Assembly (NCBI GenBank): GCA_902518165.1
Contig: CABYFB010000004.1
Coordinates: forward strand, 1-64,000
Origin: an uncultured Pelagibacteraceae bacterium
Lineage (GTDB): Bacteria > Pseudomonadota > Alphaproteobacteria > Pelagibacterales > Pelagibacteraceae
Direction: 5' to 3'
Length of the DNA stretch: 64,000 bases
The notes under the pieces were generated by a model. That model worked only from the letters and a program-made list of their open reading frames with translations. It was not told where the DNA came from and did no database searches. Each line of letters opens with the position of its first letter. Position 1 is the first letter of the stretch. Below, in pieces: positions 31,218 through 41,573 of the stretch. The translations under genes were made by a program, and so were the position numbers.

Positions 31218-32108
31218 TTAATTTGCGGGTAGTAAATTTTTTGATTTAGCAGAGTTAAGCATATGTTTTTGAAGTTTTTCAAATGCTTTATTTTCAATTT
31301 GCCTTATTCTCTCTCTACTTATTTTGAATTTTTTACTTAAATCTTCTAAAGTTATTGGATCATCTGTTAATCTTCTCGAGTAAAGTATTTCTTTTTCTCT
31401 TTCATTTAAAATTTTAATAGAATCTTGAAGAAGATCTTTTCGTTGTTCCATTTCTTCATTTTGTGCAAATTTAAGTTCTTGATCCATTTCATTGTCTACA
31501 ACCCAATCTTGCCATTCATCACCATCTTCTCCAATAGGTGCATTTAATGACTGCTCTTTTCCTGAAAGCCTTCTATTCATAGATACAACTTCTTTTTCAC
31601 TAACATCTAATCTGTTTGCTATATCTTTTACGTGTTCATCACGTAAGTCACCCTCAGTTCTAGGTGCAATTTGATTTTTTAACTTCTTCAAGTTGAAAAA
31701 AAGCTTTTTCTGAGCTGTTGTGGTTCCAATTTTTACTAAGCTCCATGATCTTAGAATATATTCTTGAATAGAAGCTTTAATCCACCACATCGCATAAGTT
31801 GCAAGTCTAAAACCTTTTTCTGGTTCAAATTTTTTAACAGCTTGCATTAAACCTACGTTACCTTCTGAAATCATTTCATTAAGAGGCAAACCATAACCTT
31901 TGTACCCCATTGCTATTTTTGCAACTAGTCTAAGATGACTTGTAACGAGTTTTTCAGCTGATTTAACATTTCCTGTAGTTTGCCAGTTTTTAGCAAGCAT
32001 ATATTCTTCTTCAGCATCTAGCATAGGAAATTTTTTTATCTGAGCAAGATATGCAGCTAAACCACCTTCATTTGAAAGAGTAGGCAAATTGTACGTATTA
32101 TTACTCAT
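31218..32108 (-). CDS. rpoH: RNA polymerase sigma-32 factor
   Basis: EGNVGLMQAVKKFEPEKGFRLATYAMWWIKASIQEYILRSWSLVKIGTTTAQKKLFFNLKKLK (RpoH box). Confidence 0.96.
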   Translation of the reverse strand: MSNNTYNLPTLSNEGGLAAYLAQIKKFPMLDAEEEYMLAKNWQTTGNVKSAEKLVTSHLRLVAKIAMGYKGYGLPLNEMISEGNVGLMQAVKKFEPEKGFRLATYAMWWIKASIQEYILRSWSLVKIGTTTAQKKLFFNLKKLKNQIAPRTEGDLRDEHVKDIANRLDVSEKEVVSMNRRLSGKEQSLNAPIGEDGDEWQDWVVDNEMDQELKFAQNEEMEQRKDLLQDSIKILNEREKEILYSRRLTDDPITLEDLSKKFKISRERIRQIENKAFEKLQKHMLNSAKSKNLLPAN

Positions 32109-32151
32109 TGGAAGTATTTATGTAATAGAGAAATTTTTTTTTACAATCGTT

Positions 32152-33132
32152 TTATTTACTTAATTTTCTTAGTTTTTTTAAGATATCATTTAATTCGTTT
32201 GGGATATTTGATGAAAATTCTAATCTTTCCCCTGTTCTTGGATGGTCAAAACCTAGCTGTTTTGCATGTAAAAATTGTCTCTCAAGATTGGAAATTTTAT
32301 TATTAAGATCTTCATCAATGTTTTTAAATTTTTTAAATTTTTTTTTATATTTTTTATCTCCAAGAATATTGTTACCTTTGTATGACATATGAACTCTTAT
32401 TTGATGAGTTCTCCCAGTTTCTAATTTACATTGTATAAAACTAAAAGTTGGAACATTATCATTCTCAAAAAGCTCTAATGTTTCATAATGTGTAATTGCT
32501 TTTTTACCTTTGCTTGATGATACTTCCATCATCTGTCTATTTTTCGAACTTCTGGTTATGAATGTTTCAATTGTTCCTTTTTGAGGTCTTAATTTTCCCC
32601 AAATTAAAGTTTGATAAACTCTAGTTATAGAATGTTCAGAGAATTGAAGTGATAATTTTTCATGAGTTGAGTTATTTTTTGCTATTACAATTAATCCAGA
32701 AGTATCTTTATCAATTCTATGAACTATACCAGGTCTCAGTTCATCTCCAATATCAGATAAATTTTTGCTATCATGATTCATTAACGCATTAACTATCGTA
32801 TTATCATAATTACCAGCACCAGGATGCATTGAAATTCCACATGGTTTGTCAATTACAATTAAATCTTCATCTTCGTGAATTATGTTTAATTTAAAATTAT
32901 AAGGTTTTAAGCTTTGTTTCTTAGGTTCAACAATTTCAAGCTCAATTTTGTCATTTAATTTAGTTTTAATTGAAGGGTCTTGTATAATTTTCTCGTTAAT
33001 TTTTAATTTACAATCTAATATTAAATTTTTTACTCTAGTTCTGCTTAAACTCTTATCATGATTTGCTAATATTGTGTCTACTCTCTTGTTATTATCATCC
33101 TCTTTAATAATAAAATTGATGATATTTTTCAT
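32152..33132 (-). CDS. rluD: Ribosomal large subunit pseudouridine synthase, RluD family
   Basis: S4-like N-terminus; PGIVHRIDKDTSGLIVIAKN; GRTHQIRVHM. Confidence 0.93.
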   Translation of the reverse strand: MKNIINFIIKEDDNNKRVDTILANHDKSLSRTRVKNLILDCKLKINEKIIQDPSIKTKLNDKIELEIVEPKKQSLKPYNFKLNIIHEDEDLIVIDKPCGISMHPGAGNYDNTIVNALMNHDSKNLSDIGDELRPGIVHRIDKDTSGLIVIAKNNSTHEKLSLQFSEHSITRVYQTLIWGKLRPQKGTIETFITRSSKNRQMMEVSSSKGKKAITHYETLELFENDNVPTFSFIQCKLETGRTHQIRVHMSYKGNNILGDKKYKKKFKKFKNIDEDLNNKISNLERQFLHAKQLGFDHPRTGERLEFSSNIPNELNDILKKLRKLSK

Positions 33133-33155
33133 AAATTATTATATTAAATTATTAT

Positions 33156-33232
33156 GCGTTCGTAGCTCAACTGGATAGAGCGCCAGATTTCGGCTCTGGA
33201 GGTTCAGGGTTCGACTCCTTGCGGGCGCACCA
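33156..33232 (+). tRNA. tRNA-Arg (TCG anticodon)
   Basis: GCGTTCGTAGCTCAACTGGATAGAGCGCCAGATTTCGGCTCTGGAGGTTCAGGGTTCGACTCCTTGCGGGCGCACCA; complete cloverleaf, encoded CCA. Confidence 0.94.
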
Positions 33233-34024
33233 TTATTCGCCCATATTAATAAGCGTTCCTTTGTTTTTTGCGACATTGAAAGAATAATAGAATAATGCAA
33301 TTGATAATACAAAGTATACTCCATTCCACATGAAAGCATAATAGATATTTTGAATATCTACAGTTTGATTAATCAAAATATTTCTTGCTTCTTCAAATAT
33401 ATATACCAATGGTAGTAGATAAGCTATCTTCTGGAACACCTCTGGCAATATTTCAATTGGATAATAAATGCATCCAAATGGAGCTAATAAAAACATTGTA
33501 GACCATGCTATATTTTCAAAAGAGGGTCCATATCTTAATAGACCAGCAGATACCAGGATGCCAAGTGTTATTCCAAATAAATATAGGCTCAAAAATAAAA
33601 AGAATAAAAATATTCCTAAATCTAAAATTGAAATACCGAATAATGGAGAAGTTAAAAGCACTGCTGGTATTAAACCTATAAGAGCTCTAATTAAAGCTGT
33701 AGCAACAAGTGAAGTTAATATTTCACCAATTTTCATTGGTGCAATAAATAAATTTGTAAAGTTTCTACTCCAAATCTCTTCAAGAAATAGCATATTAAAT
33801 CCAATGCTTGTTCTGAAAAGAAAATCATAAAGGATTGCGCACGTTAATATAACTCCTACCGCATTATTATAATATGTTGTATGTGTAGCAAAAAAATTTG
33901 AGATAAATCCCCATAAAGTAATTTGAATAGTTGGCCAATAAACAAGATCTAAAACTCTTGGGAATGATCTGGTAATTAAATAAAAATGTCTTAAAAAAAG
34001 ACCATACATTCTAGTTAAACTCAT
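33233..34024 (-). CDS. ABC-2 type transporter permease
   Basis: Six hydrophobic segments; adjacent to CcmA-type ATPase. Confidence 0.85.
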   Translation of the reverse strand: MSLTRMYGLFLRHFYLITRSFPRVLDLVYWPTIQITLWGFISNFFATHTTYYNNAVGVILTCAILYDFLFRTSIGFNMLFLEEIWSRNFTNLFIAPMKIGEILTSLVATALIRALIGLIPAVLLTSPLFGISILDLGIFLFFLFLSLYLFGITLGILVSAGLLRYGPSFENIAWSTMFLLAPFGCIYYPIEILPEVFQKIAYLLPLVYIFEEARNILINQTVDIQNIYYAFMWNGVYFVLSIALFYYSFNVAKNKGTLINMGE

Positions 34025-34748
34025 TTTTTCTCCTTGATAATTTTAAAAAAACTTCCTCTAGATTTTTTCTGCCATGTTTATTGATTAATTCTTTAGGATT
34101 TCCTTCATCGATAATAATTCCATCCTTCATCATTAGAATTGATTTACAAAGCCTAGTGACTTCATTCATATTATGAGAGGCAAGAAGTATAGATATTTTT
34201 TTTTCTTTTTTATAATCTTCCAAAAAAGATCTAACAAAATCACCTACTTCTGGATCTAATGATGCAGTTGGCTCATCTAATAGCAATACTTTTGGTTCGT
34301 TGATCAATGCTTTTGCCAAACTTACTCTATTTTTTTGTCCAGATGATAATTCACCTGTAATGCTATTAAGCAAATTTTCTAATCTTAATTTTTCTGATAA
34401 AAATTCGATCCTCTTATTAATATTATTTATTTTGTATAATTTTCCATAAACAGTTAGATTTTGTTTAACTGTAAGTTTTTTTGGTAATTCAATATATGGA
34501 GATATGAAGTTAATCTGTTCCAAGATTTCAATTCTATTCCCTTCCAATTTTTGACCGTTTATTAAAATTTCTCCACTAGTTGGTTTTAAAAGTCCCAATA
34601 ACATGCCTATCGTTGTTGTTTTGCCCGAGCCATTTGGACCTAATAGACCTAAAATTTCGTCTTCTTTTATGTTAAAACTTATACCTTTGACAGCTTCATT
34701 CTTTCCGTAATTTTTTTTTATATTTTTAACTTCCACTAAATTTTTCAT
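34011..34748 (-). CDS. ABC transporter ATP-binding protein (ABC-2 exporter)
   Basis: GLLGPNGSGKTTTIGMLLGLLKPTSG; LSSGQKNRVSLAKALINEPKVLLLDEPTASLDP. Confidence 0.95.
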   Translation of the reverse strand: MKNLVEVKNIKKNYGKNEAVKGISFNIKEDEILGLLGPNGSGKTTTIGMLLGLLKPTSGEILINGQKLEGNRIEILEQINFISPYIELPKKLTVKQNLTVYGKLYKINNINKRIEFLSEKLRLENLLNSITGELSSGQKNRVSLAKALINEPKVLLLDEPTASLDPEVGDFVRSFLEDYKKEKKISILLASHNMNEVTRLCKSILMMKDGIIIDEGNPKELINKHGRKNLEEVFLKLSRRKNEFN

Positions 34749-35680
34749 TTTTTTGATGCTCTAAAAAGTCTATCGTTAATCACTAATCCAAAGTTTTGGT
34801 TTGGTATCCTTTGTACAGCTATTTTTTTGTAACCTAACTTCTTAATTTTTCTAAATGTTTTATATAAATTTTTTACACTCTCCATTAGGTTATTTGTCTT
34901 ACTTAAGTAAAAATAATTCTTATTATTTTCTTCTCTCCTCTTAATTAGGATAAAAGCCTCATCTTTTTTTATTTTAACTGCGTTTAATCTAATAGGTATA
35001 CCTGGTGAATAATGAATTCTTCTTCTCCCTGGAGAACTTATGTTACTTTTAGCATACAATTTAGTTTTTAAATTTGTTTTTAATTTTTTATTTAATATAG
35101 AAATATTTAAACCACCCAATCTTAAGATTTGGGGTTTTTTTACTAAACTTATAATCGTAGATTCAACACCAATTTTTGATCTTCCGCCTTCTAGAATAAA
35201 TTTAATTTTTTCTCCAAATTCATCATATACATCATCTTTTGTTACTGGACTTATCCCTTCAGAGATATTTGCGCTTGGCGCTGCCAAAGGATATTTTAGA
35301 GATTTTAATAACTTTCTAGCGGTTCGGTGACTTGGAAATCTTACACCTAATGTTTTTTTGTTATTAGTAACGTTTTTTGAAATTTTGCTTTCTTTTTTTA
35401 GTTTTAATATAAATGTAATTGGACCAGGGCATAATGAATTATAAAGTTTATAAAACAAATTATTAGTCTTACAATCTTTCTCCAAATCTTTAATATTATA
35501 GTAATGAACAATTAAGGGGTTATCGGCAGGTCTTCCTTTTAATTTAAATATTCTTTTGGTAGCTTTATCAGAATAGGCATTAGCAGCTAATCCATAGACA
35601 GTTTCCGTAGGTATTCCAATACATTCGTGATTATTTAAATATTTTACTGCTTTTTTAATATTTGAATCAATAATTTTCAT
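34745..35680 (-). CDS. tsaC: L-threonylcarbamoyladenylate synthase (Sua5/TsaC family)
   Basis: GIPTETVYGLAANAYSDKATKRIFKLKGRPADNPLIVHY; YPLAAPSANISEGISPV; VESTIISL. Confidence 0.95.
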   Translation of the reverse strand: MKIIDSNIKKAVKYLNNHECIGIPTETVYGLAANAYSDKATKRIFKLKGRPADNPLIVHYYNIKDLEKDCKTNNLFYKLYNSLCPGPITFILKLKKESKISKNVTNNKKTLGVRFPSHRTARKLLKSLKYPLAAPSANISEGISPVTKDDVYDEFGEKIKFILEGGRSKIGVESTIISLVKKPQILRLGGLNISILNKKLKTNLKTKLYAKSNISSPGRRRIHYSPGIPIRLNAVKIKKDEAFILIKRREENNKNYFYLSKTNNLMESVKNLYKTFRKIKKLGYKKIAVQRIPNQNFGLVINDRLFRASKK

Positions 35681-35701
35681 ATAATATTACAAATTATTAT
35701 A
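35680..35701. promoter_or_regulatory. Candidate mirror-symmetric bidirectional -10 elements between tsaC and xseB
   Basis: TATAAT on + (35680-35685) and TATAAT on - (35701-35696) separated by 10 bp in a 20 bp divergent gap. Confidence 0.4.
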
Positions 35702-35940
35702 TGAATGAAAAAATTTTGCCAGATGATATTGAATCAAAATCTTTGAGCGAACTCACAGATATAGCAGATCATTTAATACAAGAATTAGAAAGTAAAAAAA
35801 ATTTGGAAGAATCTATTGATGATTATCAATATTTAATAAAGTTAAATAATTTAATAGAGAAAAAATTTCAAAAGGATTCAAAATATATATCTGAAAGTAC
35901 CAAGCTAAAAATTGATGAATTAACCTCAAAAAAAAAATGA
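35701..35940 (+). CDS. xseB: Exodeoxyribonuclease VII small subunit
   Basis: 79 aa; LTDIADHLIQELESKKNLEESIDDYQYLIKLNNLIEKKF; synteny xseB-ispA-dxs. Confidence 0.75.
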   Translation: MNEKILPDDIESKSLSELTDIADHLIQELESKKNLEESIDDYQYLIKLNNLIEKKFQKDSKYISESTKLKIDELTSKKK

Positions 35941-36806
35941 AAAAAAGATTAGTTAAAACTGTTAATGAAGTAAATAAATTTTTAAAAAATTACTTAGCAA
36001 AACAAAAAAAAACAGATCTAATTATACCTATTAAGTATGGTTTATTTCCTGGAGGAAAAAAAATAAGATCTAAGCTTATTTTTGATGTTGGAAAAATTTT
36101 TAATGTCGAAAAAAAATATCTTTTATATTTAAGTTCAGCAGTTGAATGTATACACGCTTATTCACTAATACATGACGATTTACCGTGTATGGATGATGAT
36201 GATATTAGAAGAGGTAAACTAACTACACATAAAAAATTTGGAGAATCAACAGCTGTTTTAGCTGGAAACTCCCTTTTGACATTAGCTTTTGAAATTTTAT
36301 CTGATCCAAAGTTCAATATAAATAACAATAAAAAAATATCCCTAATAAATCTAATATCTCAATCATCAGGTCACCAAGGAATAGCTGGAGGTCAATTTTT
36401 GGATTTAAATTATGAAAGAAAAAAAGTTTCTAAACAAAAAGTTATTGATATGGAGATTAAAAAGACTGGAAAATTATTTTCATTCAGCTGTTTGTCTCCA
36501 GTTATTTTGACAAATAAAAAAGATCAAATAAAAAAATTCTCAATTATTGGTGAAAAAATTGGTTTACTTTTTCAAATTGCAGATGATTTAATTGATTATA
36601 GTAGTACATCAAAAACTGCAGGAAAAAAAACAAATAAAGATACAAAAAGAGGAAAAGCAACATTAATAAGTTTACTAGGATATAAAAATGCTATTAAATA
36701 TGCATCAAAACTAAAAAAAGAAATATTTAATAGTTTAGTTAGCTATGGAAATAATGCTAGTGATTTAAAAGAGACAATTGAATTTATATTAAGTAGAAAT
36801 AAATAA
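35937..36806 (+). CDS. ispA: Farnesyl/geranyl diphosphate synthase
   Basis: YSLIHDDLPCMDDDDIRRG FARM; QIADDLIDY SARM. Confidence 0.95.
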   Translation: MKKRLVKTVNEVNKFLKNYLAKQKKTDLIIPIKYGLFPGGKKIRSKLIFDVGKIFNVEKKYLLYLSSAVECIHAYSLIHDDLPCMDDDDIRRGKLTTHKKFGESTAVLAGNSLLTLAFEILSDPKFNINNNKKISLINLISQSSGHQGIAGGQFLDLNYERKKVSKQKVIDMEIKKTGKLFSFSCLSPVILTNKKDQIKKFSIIGEKIGLLFQIADDLIDYSSTSKTAGKKTNKDTKRGKATLISLLGYKNAIKYASKLKKEIFNSLVSYGNNASDLKETIEFILSRNK

Positions 36807-38717
36807 ATGCAGAATTATAAATATTTAAATAATATTAATTTTCCTTCAGATATAAAAAAACTCAATAATGAAGAATTAAAAGTTCTATCAGAAGAAGTAA
36901 GAAGCGAAATGATTGATGCTGTTTCAAAAACAGGTGGTCATCTAGGTGCGGGCTTAGGTGTTGTAGAATTAACAGTAGCACTTCATTATGTTTTTGACAC
37001 ACCTAAGGACAAATTGATATGGGATGTTGGTCATCAATCATACCCTCATAAAATTTTAACAGGAAGAAAAGATAAAATACGAACTTTACGACAAGGAAGT
37101 GGATTATCTGGTTTCACAAAACGATCGGAAAGTGAATTTGACCCTTTTGGTGCAGCTCATAGTTCCACTTCTATTTCTGCTGGATTTGGTATTGCGACAG
37201 CAAATAAATTATCAAATAAATCAGATCAGGTTATAGCAGTTATTGGTGACGGTGCCATGAGCGCAGGAATGGCATATGAAGCTATGAATAATGCTGGAGA
37301 CTCAAAAACAAAAATGATCGTAATTTTGAATGACAATGATATGTCAATTGCAAAACCAGTTGGCGCAATGAAATCTTATCTTGCTAAAATTTTTTCAGGT
37401 AAGATTTATTTTAGTTTCAGAGAAACAGTTAAAATGATTATTTCATCATTTTCAAAAAGATTTAGCAAAAAGGCTGGAAAGGCTGAAGATTTTTTGAGAT
37501 CGGCTGTTACAGGTGGTACATTATTTAATTCATTAGGTTTTTATTATGTTGGTCCAATTGATGGTCATGATTTAGATGTACTATTGCCAATTTTAAAAAA
37601 TGCAAAAGAAAGCAATCATAATGGTCCAATACTAATTCATATAAAAACTCAAAAAGGGAAAGGATATAGTTTTGCTGAAAAATCTGATGATAAGTATCAT
37701 GGAGTTACAAAATTTGATGTTCAAACTGGAGTTCAACAAAAATCAACAACTAAGACTCCTGCTTTTACAAAGGTATTTGCAAATACATTAATAGAGCATG
37801 CAAAGAAAGATAGTAAAATTGTAGGTATAACTGCTGCTATGCCATCTGGGACAGGAATGGACGCATTTAGTAAAGTTTTCCCGGATAGAACTTTTGATGT
37901 AGGAATTGCTGAACAACATGCTGTTACTTTTGCTGCAGGTTTAGCAACAGAGGGTTACAAGCCTTATGCAGCAATTTATTCAACATTTTTACAAAGAGCT
38001 TATGATCAGGTAGTTCATGACGTTGCAATTCAAAGTTTACCAGTAAGATTTGCAATTGATAGAGCTGGTTTGGTTGGCGCGGATGGAGCCACTCATGCAG
38101 GTGCTTTTGATATTACATATTTATCAACTTTACCTAATTTTATTGTTATGGCAGCAAGTGATGAAGCAGAATTGGTAAGAATGGTCAATACGTCAGTAGA
38201 TATTAATAATCAACCATGTGCATTTAGATATCCAAGAGGAAATGGAGCAGGTCTAGAATTACCTGATATCAACGAAAAAATAGATATTGGAAAAGGTAGA
38301 GTTATAAGAGAAGGTAAGAAAGTTGCCTTAGTAAGTTTTGGTAACAGATTAAAAGAATGTTTATTGGCTGAAGAAGGTTTAAAAAAAATGGGAATTAATC
38401 CAACAATTATAGATGCTAGATTTGCAAAACCTCTGGATGAAAATCTTATGTGGCAAGTTGCAACAAATCATGAAGTGCTAATTACGTTGGAAGAAGGCTC
38501 TATAGGAGGTTTTGGAGCTCATGTAAATCATTTCTTAAATGAAAAGAATTTATTAGATAATAATATAAAATTTAGATCAATGATTTTGCCTGATAAATTT
38601 TTAGACCAAGATAAACCAGAAGAAATGTATAAAGAAGCTGGTCTAGATGCTAAATCTATTGAAGCGAAGGTATTAGAAACTCTAAATTCTAAAGTTTTAA
38701 TTAAAAAAACTAATTAA
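36807..38717 (+). CDS. dxs: 1-deoxy-D-xylulose-5-phosphate synthase
   Basis: [65 protein letters not shown]. Confidence 0.98.
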   Translation: MQNYKYLNNINFPSDIKKLNNEELKVLSEEVRSEMIDAVSKTGGHLGAGLGVVELTVALHYVFDTPKDKLIWDVGHQSYPHKILTGRKDKIRTLRQGSGLSGFTKRSESEFDPFGAAHSSTSISAGFGIATANKLSNKSDQVIAVIGDGAMSAGMAYEAMNNAGDSKTKMIVILNDNDMSIAKPVGAMKSYLAKIFSGKIYFSFRETVKMIISSFSKRFSKKAGKAEDFLRSAVTGGTLFNSLGFYYVGPIDGHDLDVLLPILKNAKESNHNGPILIHIKTQKGKGYSFAEKSDDKYHGVTKFDVQTGVQQKSTTKTPAFTKVFANTLIEHAKKDSKIVGITAAMPSGTGMDAFSKVFPDRTFDVGIAEQHAVTFAAGLATEGYKPYAAIYSTFLQRAYDQVVHDVAIQSLPVRFAIDRAGLVGADGATHAGAFDITYLSTLPNFIVMAASDEAELVRMVNTSVDINNQPCAFRYPRGNGAGLELPDINEKIDIGKGRVIREGKKVALVSFGNRLKECLLAEEGLKKMGINPTIIDARFAKPLDENLMWQVATNHEVLITLEEGSIGGFGAHVNHFLNEKNLLDNNIKFRSMILPDKFLDQDKPEEMYKEAGLDAKSIEAKVLETLNSKVLIKKTN

Positions 38718-39799
38718 TTGCCACATTGAGCTTTATTCATTAAGTAGTGATCAAGAATTACACAATGCATCATTGCTTCGCCAATAGGCACTGCTCTAAT
38801 ACCTACACATGGATCATGTCTCCCTGTGACTGAAATTGAAGTATTTTTTCCAAATTTATTTATTGTTTTTTTTTGAGAAAGAATTGATGAAGTTGGTTTT
38901 ACTGCAAAAGAAACTATTATTTCTTGACCACTAGAAATACCTCCAAGAATTCCTCCAGCATTATTCGATTTAAATTTTGTTTTCTTTCCTGTTTGGGACA
39001 TTTCATCAGAATTTTGTTCACCAGAAAGTTGAGCAGAGTTCATTCCCGATCCTATATTTACCCCTTTTACTGCGTTAATACTCATCATTGCTGATGCTAA
39101 ATCCATATCTAATTTTGAATAAATTGGAGCTCCTAATCCGACAGGAACACCTCTTGCTCTTACTTCAATAATAGCCCCACATGATGAGCCAGCTTTTCTT
39201 ATCCCAAGTAAATATTTTTCCCATAATTTTAAAACTGTTTTGTCAGGACAAAATAAAGGGTTTTTTGTGATGAAACTGTCATTCCATTTTTCTGTGTCAC
39301 ATCCTAGTATTCCTAATTGTGTTACGGCTCCAATTACACTGTACTTTTTCCCAATAATATATTGCAAAACTTGTTTTGCTATTGCCCCTGCTGCCACTCT
39401 TGAAGCAGTCTCTCTCGCTGATTGTCTGCCTCCACCTCTATAATCTCTAATTCCATACTTTTTAAAATATGTATAATCAGCATGACCAGGTCTAAATTTA
39501 TCTTTAATATTTTTATAATCTCTAGAACGCATATCTTTATTGAAGATAATCATTGAGATAGGTGTACCAGTTGTTTTGCCCTCAAATGTTCCTGATAAAA
39601 TTTCTACTTTATCATCCTCTTTTCTTTGGGTTGTGAATTTTGACTGACCAGGCTTTCTTTTATTTAATTCTAACTGAATGTCTCTGATATTAAGCTTAAT
39701 ATTCGGAGGACAACCATCAACAACACATCCTATTGCTGGACCGTGAGACTCACCCCAAGTAGTAAATCGAAAAAATTTTCCAAATGTATTAAAAGACAT
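38714..39799 (-). CDS. aroC: Chorismate synthase
   Basis: [69 protein letters not shown]. Confidence 0.98.
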   Translation of the reverse strand: MSFNTFGKFFRFTTWGESHGPAIGCVVDGCPPNIKLNIRDIQLELNKRKPGQSKFTTQRKEDDKVEILSGTFEGKTTGTPISMIIFNKDMRSRDYKNIKDKFRPGHADYTYFKKYGIRDYRGGGRQSARETASRVAAGAIAKQVLQYIIGKKYSVIGAVTQLGILGCDTEKWNDSFITKNPLFCPDKTVLKLWEKYLLGIRKAGSSCGAIIEVRARGVPVGLGAPIYSKLDMDLASAMMSINAVKGVNIGSGMNSAQLSGEQNSDEMSQTGKKTKFKSNNAGGILGGISSGQEIIVSFAVKPTSSILSQKKTINKFGKNTSISVTGRHDPCVGIRAVPIGEAMMHCVILDHYLMNKAQCGN

Positions 39800-39831
39800 T
39801 ATATTATTATATAAATTATTTTGGTTAAATT

Positions 39832-40455
39832 ATGAACGAAAAAAATTCTTTAGGGTTAGATAAATGCTTTCTAGATCTCGATAATCCAATACTATTATTC
39901 ACTGAATGGTACAACGAGGCAAAGAAAACAGAAATAAATGATCCAAATGCATTAGCTCTAGGCACTATTAACGAAAAAGGTTATCCAAATGTACGAATGG
40001 TATTGCTCAAAGATTATGGAGAGGATGGATTTGTTTTTTACACTAACTTTAATAGTAATAAGGGAAACTCTATAAAGCAGAATCCAAACATTTCAATGTG
40101 CTTTCATTGGAAAAGTTTACTTAGACAAATTCGAATAGTTGGTACTGCTGAAAAAGTTTCTGATGAAGAAGCTGATAATTATTATAAATCCAGAAGTTAC
40201 GGAAGTAGAATTGGTGCATGGGCATCAAATCAGAGTTCAATTTTAAAAGATAGAGAAGAGCTAAACCAATCTATAAAAAAATTTAAAGATCTCTATAAAG
40301 ATGAAAATAATGTTCCAAGACCTGATCATTGGTCAGGATGGAGGTTAAAACACCACGAAATTGAATTTTGGTTAGATGGTGAAAATAGAATTCACGAAAG
40401 ATTAAAATATATTAAAGAAAATAATGATTGGAAAAAAATTCTCTTATCACCTTAA
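39832..40455 (+). CDS. pdxH: Pyridoxamine 5'-phosphate oxidase
   Basis: FTEWYNEAKKTEINDPNALALGTINEKGYPNVRMVLLKDYGEDGFVFYTNFNSNKG; RPDHWSGWRL. Confidence 0.97.
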   Translation: MNEKNSLGLDKCFLDLDNPILLFTEWYNEAKKTEINDPNALALGTINEKGYPNVRMVLLKDYGEDGFVFYTNFNSNKGNSIKQNPNISMCFHWKSLLRQIRIVGTAEKVSDEEADNYYKSRSYGSRIGAWASNQSSILKDREELNQSIKKFKDLYKDENNVPRPDHWSGWRLKHHEIEFWLDGENRIHERLKYIKENNDWKKILLSP

Positions 40456-41465
40456 AATTTTCTATTAATACTAAATGAAGTTAAATTTTTGAGTATAGTT
40501 TTTTCTTCACAATCTTTAAATATACTTAATGAATTTGATGCTAAACTTATATAGTGCTCCGCTTTCTTGTAACACTCATTAATTATATTATATTTTTTTA
40601 CCAATGTAAGCACATATTCAAATTGTTCTTTAGATCTGATATTTTGTTCAAATATTTTTTTTAAAACTAATTTTTCATCTGAAGATAATTTTTGATGTAA
40701 TAGAATAATTGGGAGAGTAACCTTGCCCTCAAAGAAATCTTTTCCTATCTCTTTACCAAACATTTTTAATTCTGAGTTATAGTCAAGTGTGTCATCTGCA
40801 ATCTGAAATGTTAATCCAAGGTTCTTTCCATAGAATTCTAATGCATCTTTAAATTTATTGTCTTTATCAGTAATTATCGACCCAACTTTTGAAGATGCTG
40901 AAAATAAAGCTGCAGTTTTAGAAGAAATTATATTCAAATATGTATCTTCTAACATTTCAGAGTCACCTTTATGTTGTAATTGCAAAACTTCTCCTTGAGC
41001 AATAGTTGATGATGTAGAAGATAAAAGTTTTAATACTTCAATACTCCCATCCTCAACCATCATTTCAAAACATCTACTTAATAAATAGTCCCCAACAAGA
41101 ATTGATGATTGATTTCCCCAAATTTTATTTGTAGTTTTTTTGCCTCTTCTTAAATCTGCGCTGTCAATTACATCATCATGCATAAGAGTTGCTGCGTGTA
41201 TAAGTTCAACACATGCAGCTAGGTTCACATCTCTACTACCTTTTGTATATCCACACATTTTAGCACACTCCAGAGTAAGCAATGCTCTTAATCTTTTACC
41301 ACCACTAGTCATGTGATAAGTAGTCATTTCTTTAACTAGCTCAACTTTACTATCTAATTTATAGGAAATTTTATCTTCAACTAAACTAAGTTTTTCATCA
41401 ACAGAATTTAACAAATCTGTGTATGCATTAGATATTTGCTTTTTTAATTGAACTACTGATCCCAT
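40452..41465 (-). CDS. ispB: Long-chain polyprenyl diphosphate synthase (octaprenyl-type)
   Basis: ATLMHDDVIDSADLRRGKKT; FQIADDTLDY. Confidence 0.9.
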   Translation of the reverse strand: MGSVVQLKKQISNAYTDLLNSVDEKLSLVEDKISYKLDSKVELVKEMTTYHMTSGGKRLRALLTLECAKMCGYTKGSRDVNLAACVELIHAATLMHDDVIDSADLRRGKKTTNKIWGNQSSILVGDYLLSRCFEMMVEDGSIEVLKLLSSTSSTIAQGEVLQLQHKGDSEMLEDTYLNIISSKTAALFSASSKVGSIITDKDNKFKDALEFYGKNLGLTFQIADDTLDYNSELKMFGKEIGKDFFEGKVTLPIILLHQKLSSDEKLVLKKIFEQNIRSKEQFEYVLTLVKKYNIINECYKKAEHYISLASNSLSIFKDCEEKTILKNLTSFSINRKF

Positions 41466-41507
41466 ATATTCAAAATATTATATTAAGTTTATTAATATAC
41501 TTATCAA

Positions 41508-41535
41508 TTGACGCACCTATTTCTTCAACTATAAG
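41508..41535 (+). promoter_or_regulatory. Candidate sigma-70 promoter for S49 peptidase gene
   Basis: TTGACG - 16 nt - TATAAG upstream of 41574. Confidence 0.5.
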
Positions 41536-41573
41536 TAGCTTTATAAATAAGTAAAATTTTTATAATCATTTGT

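Noticed and set aside
33139-33339. 66-aa minus ORF containing NGAPARSRTLNLQSRNLALYPVELRTHNNLI
   Set aside because: Antisense of tRNA-Arg; common spurious protein.
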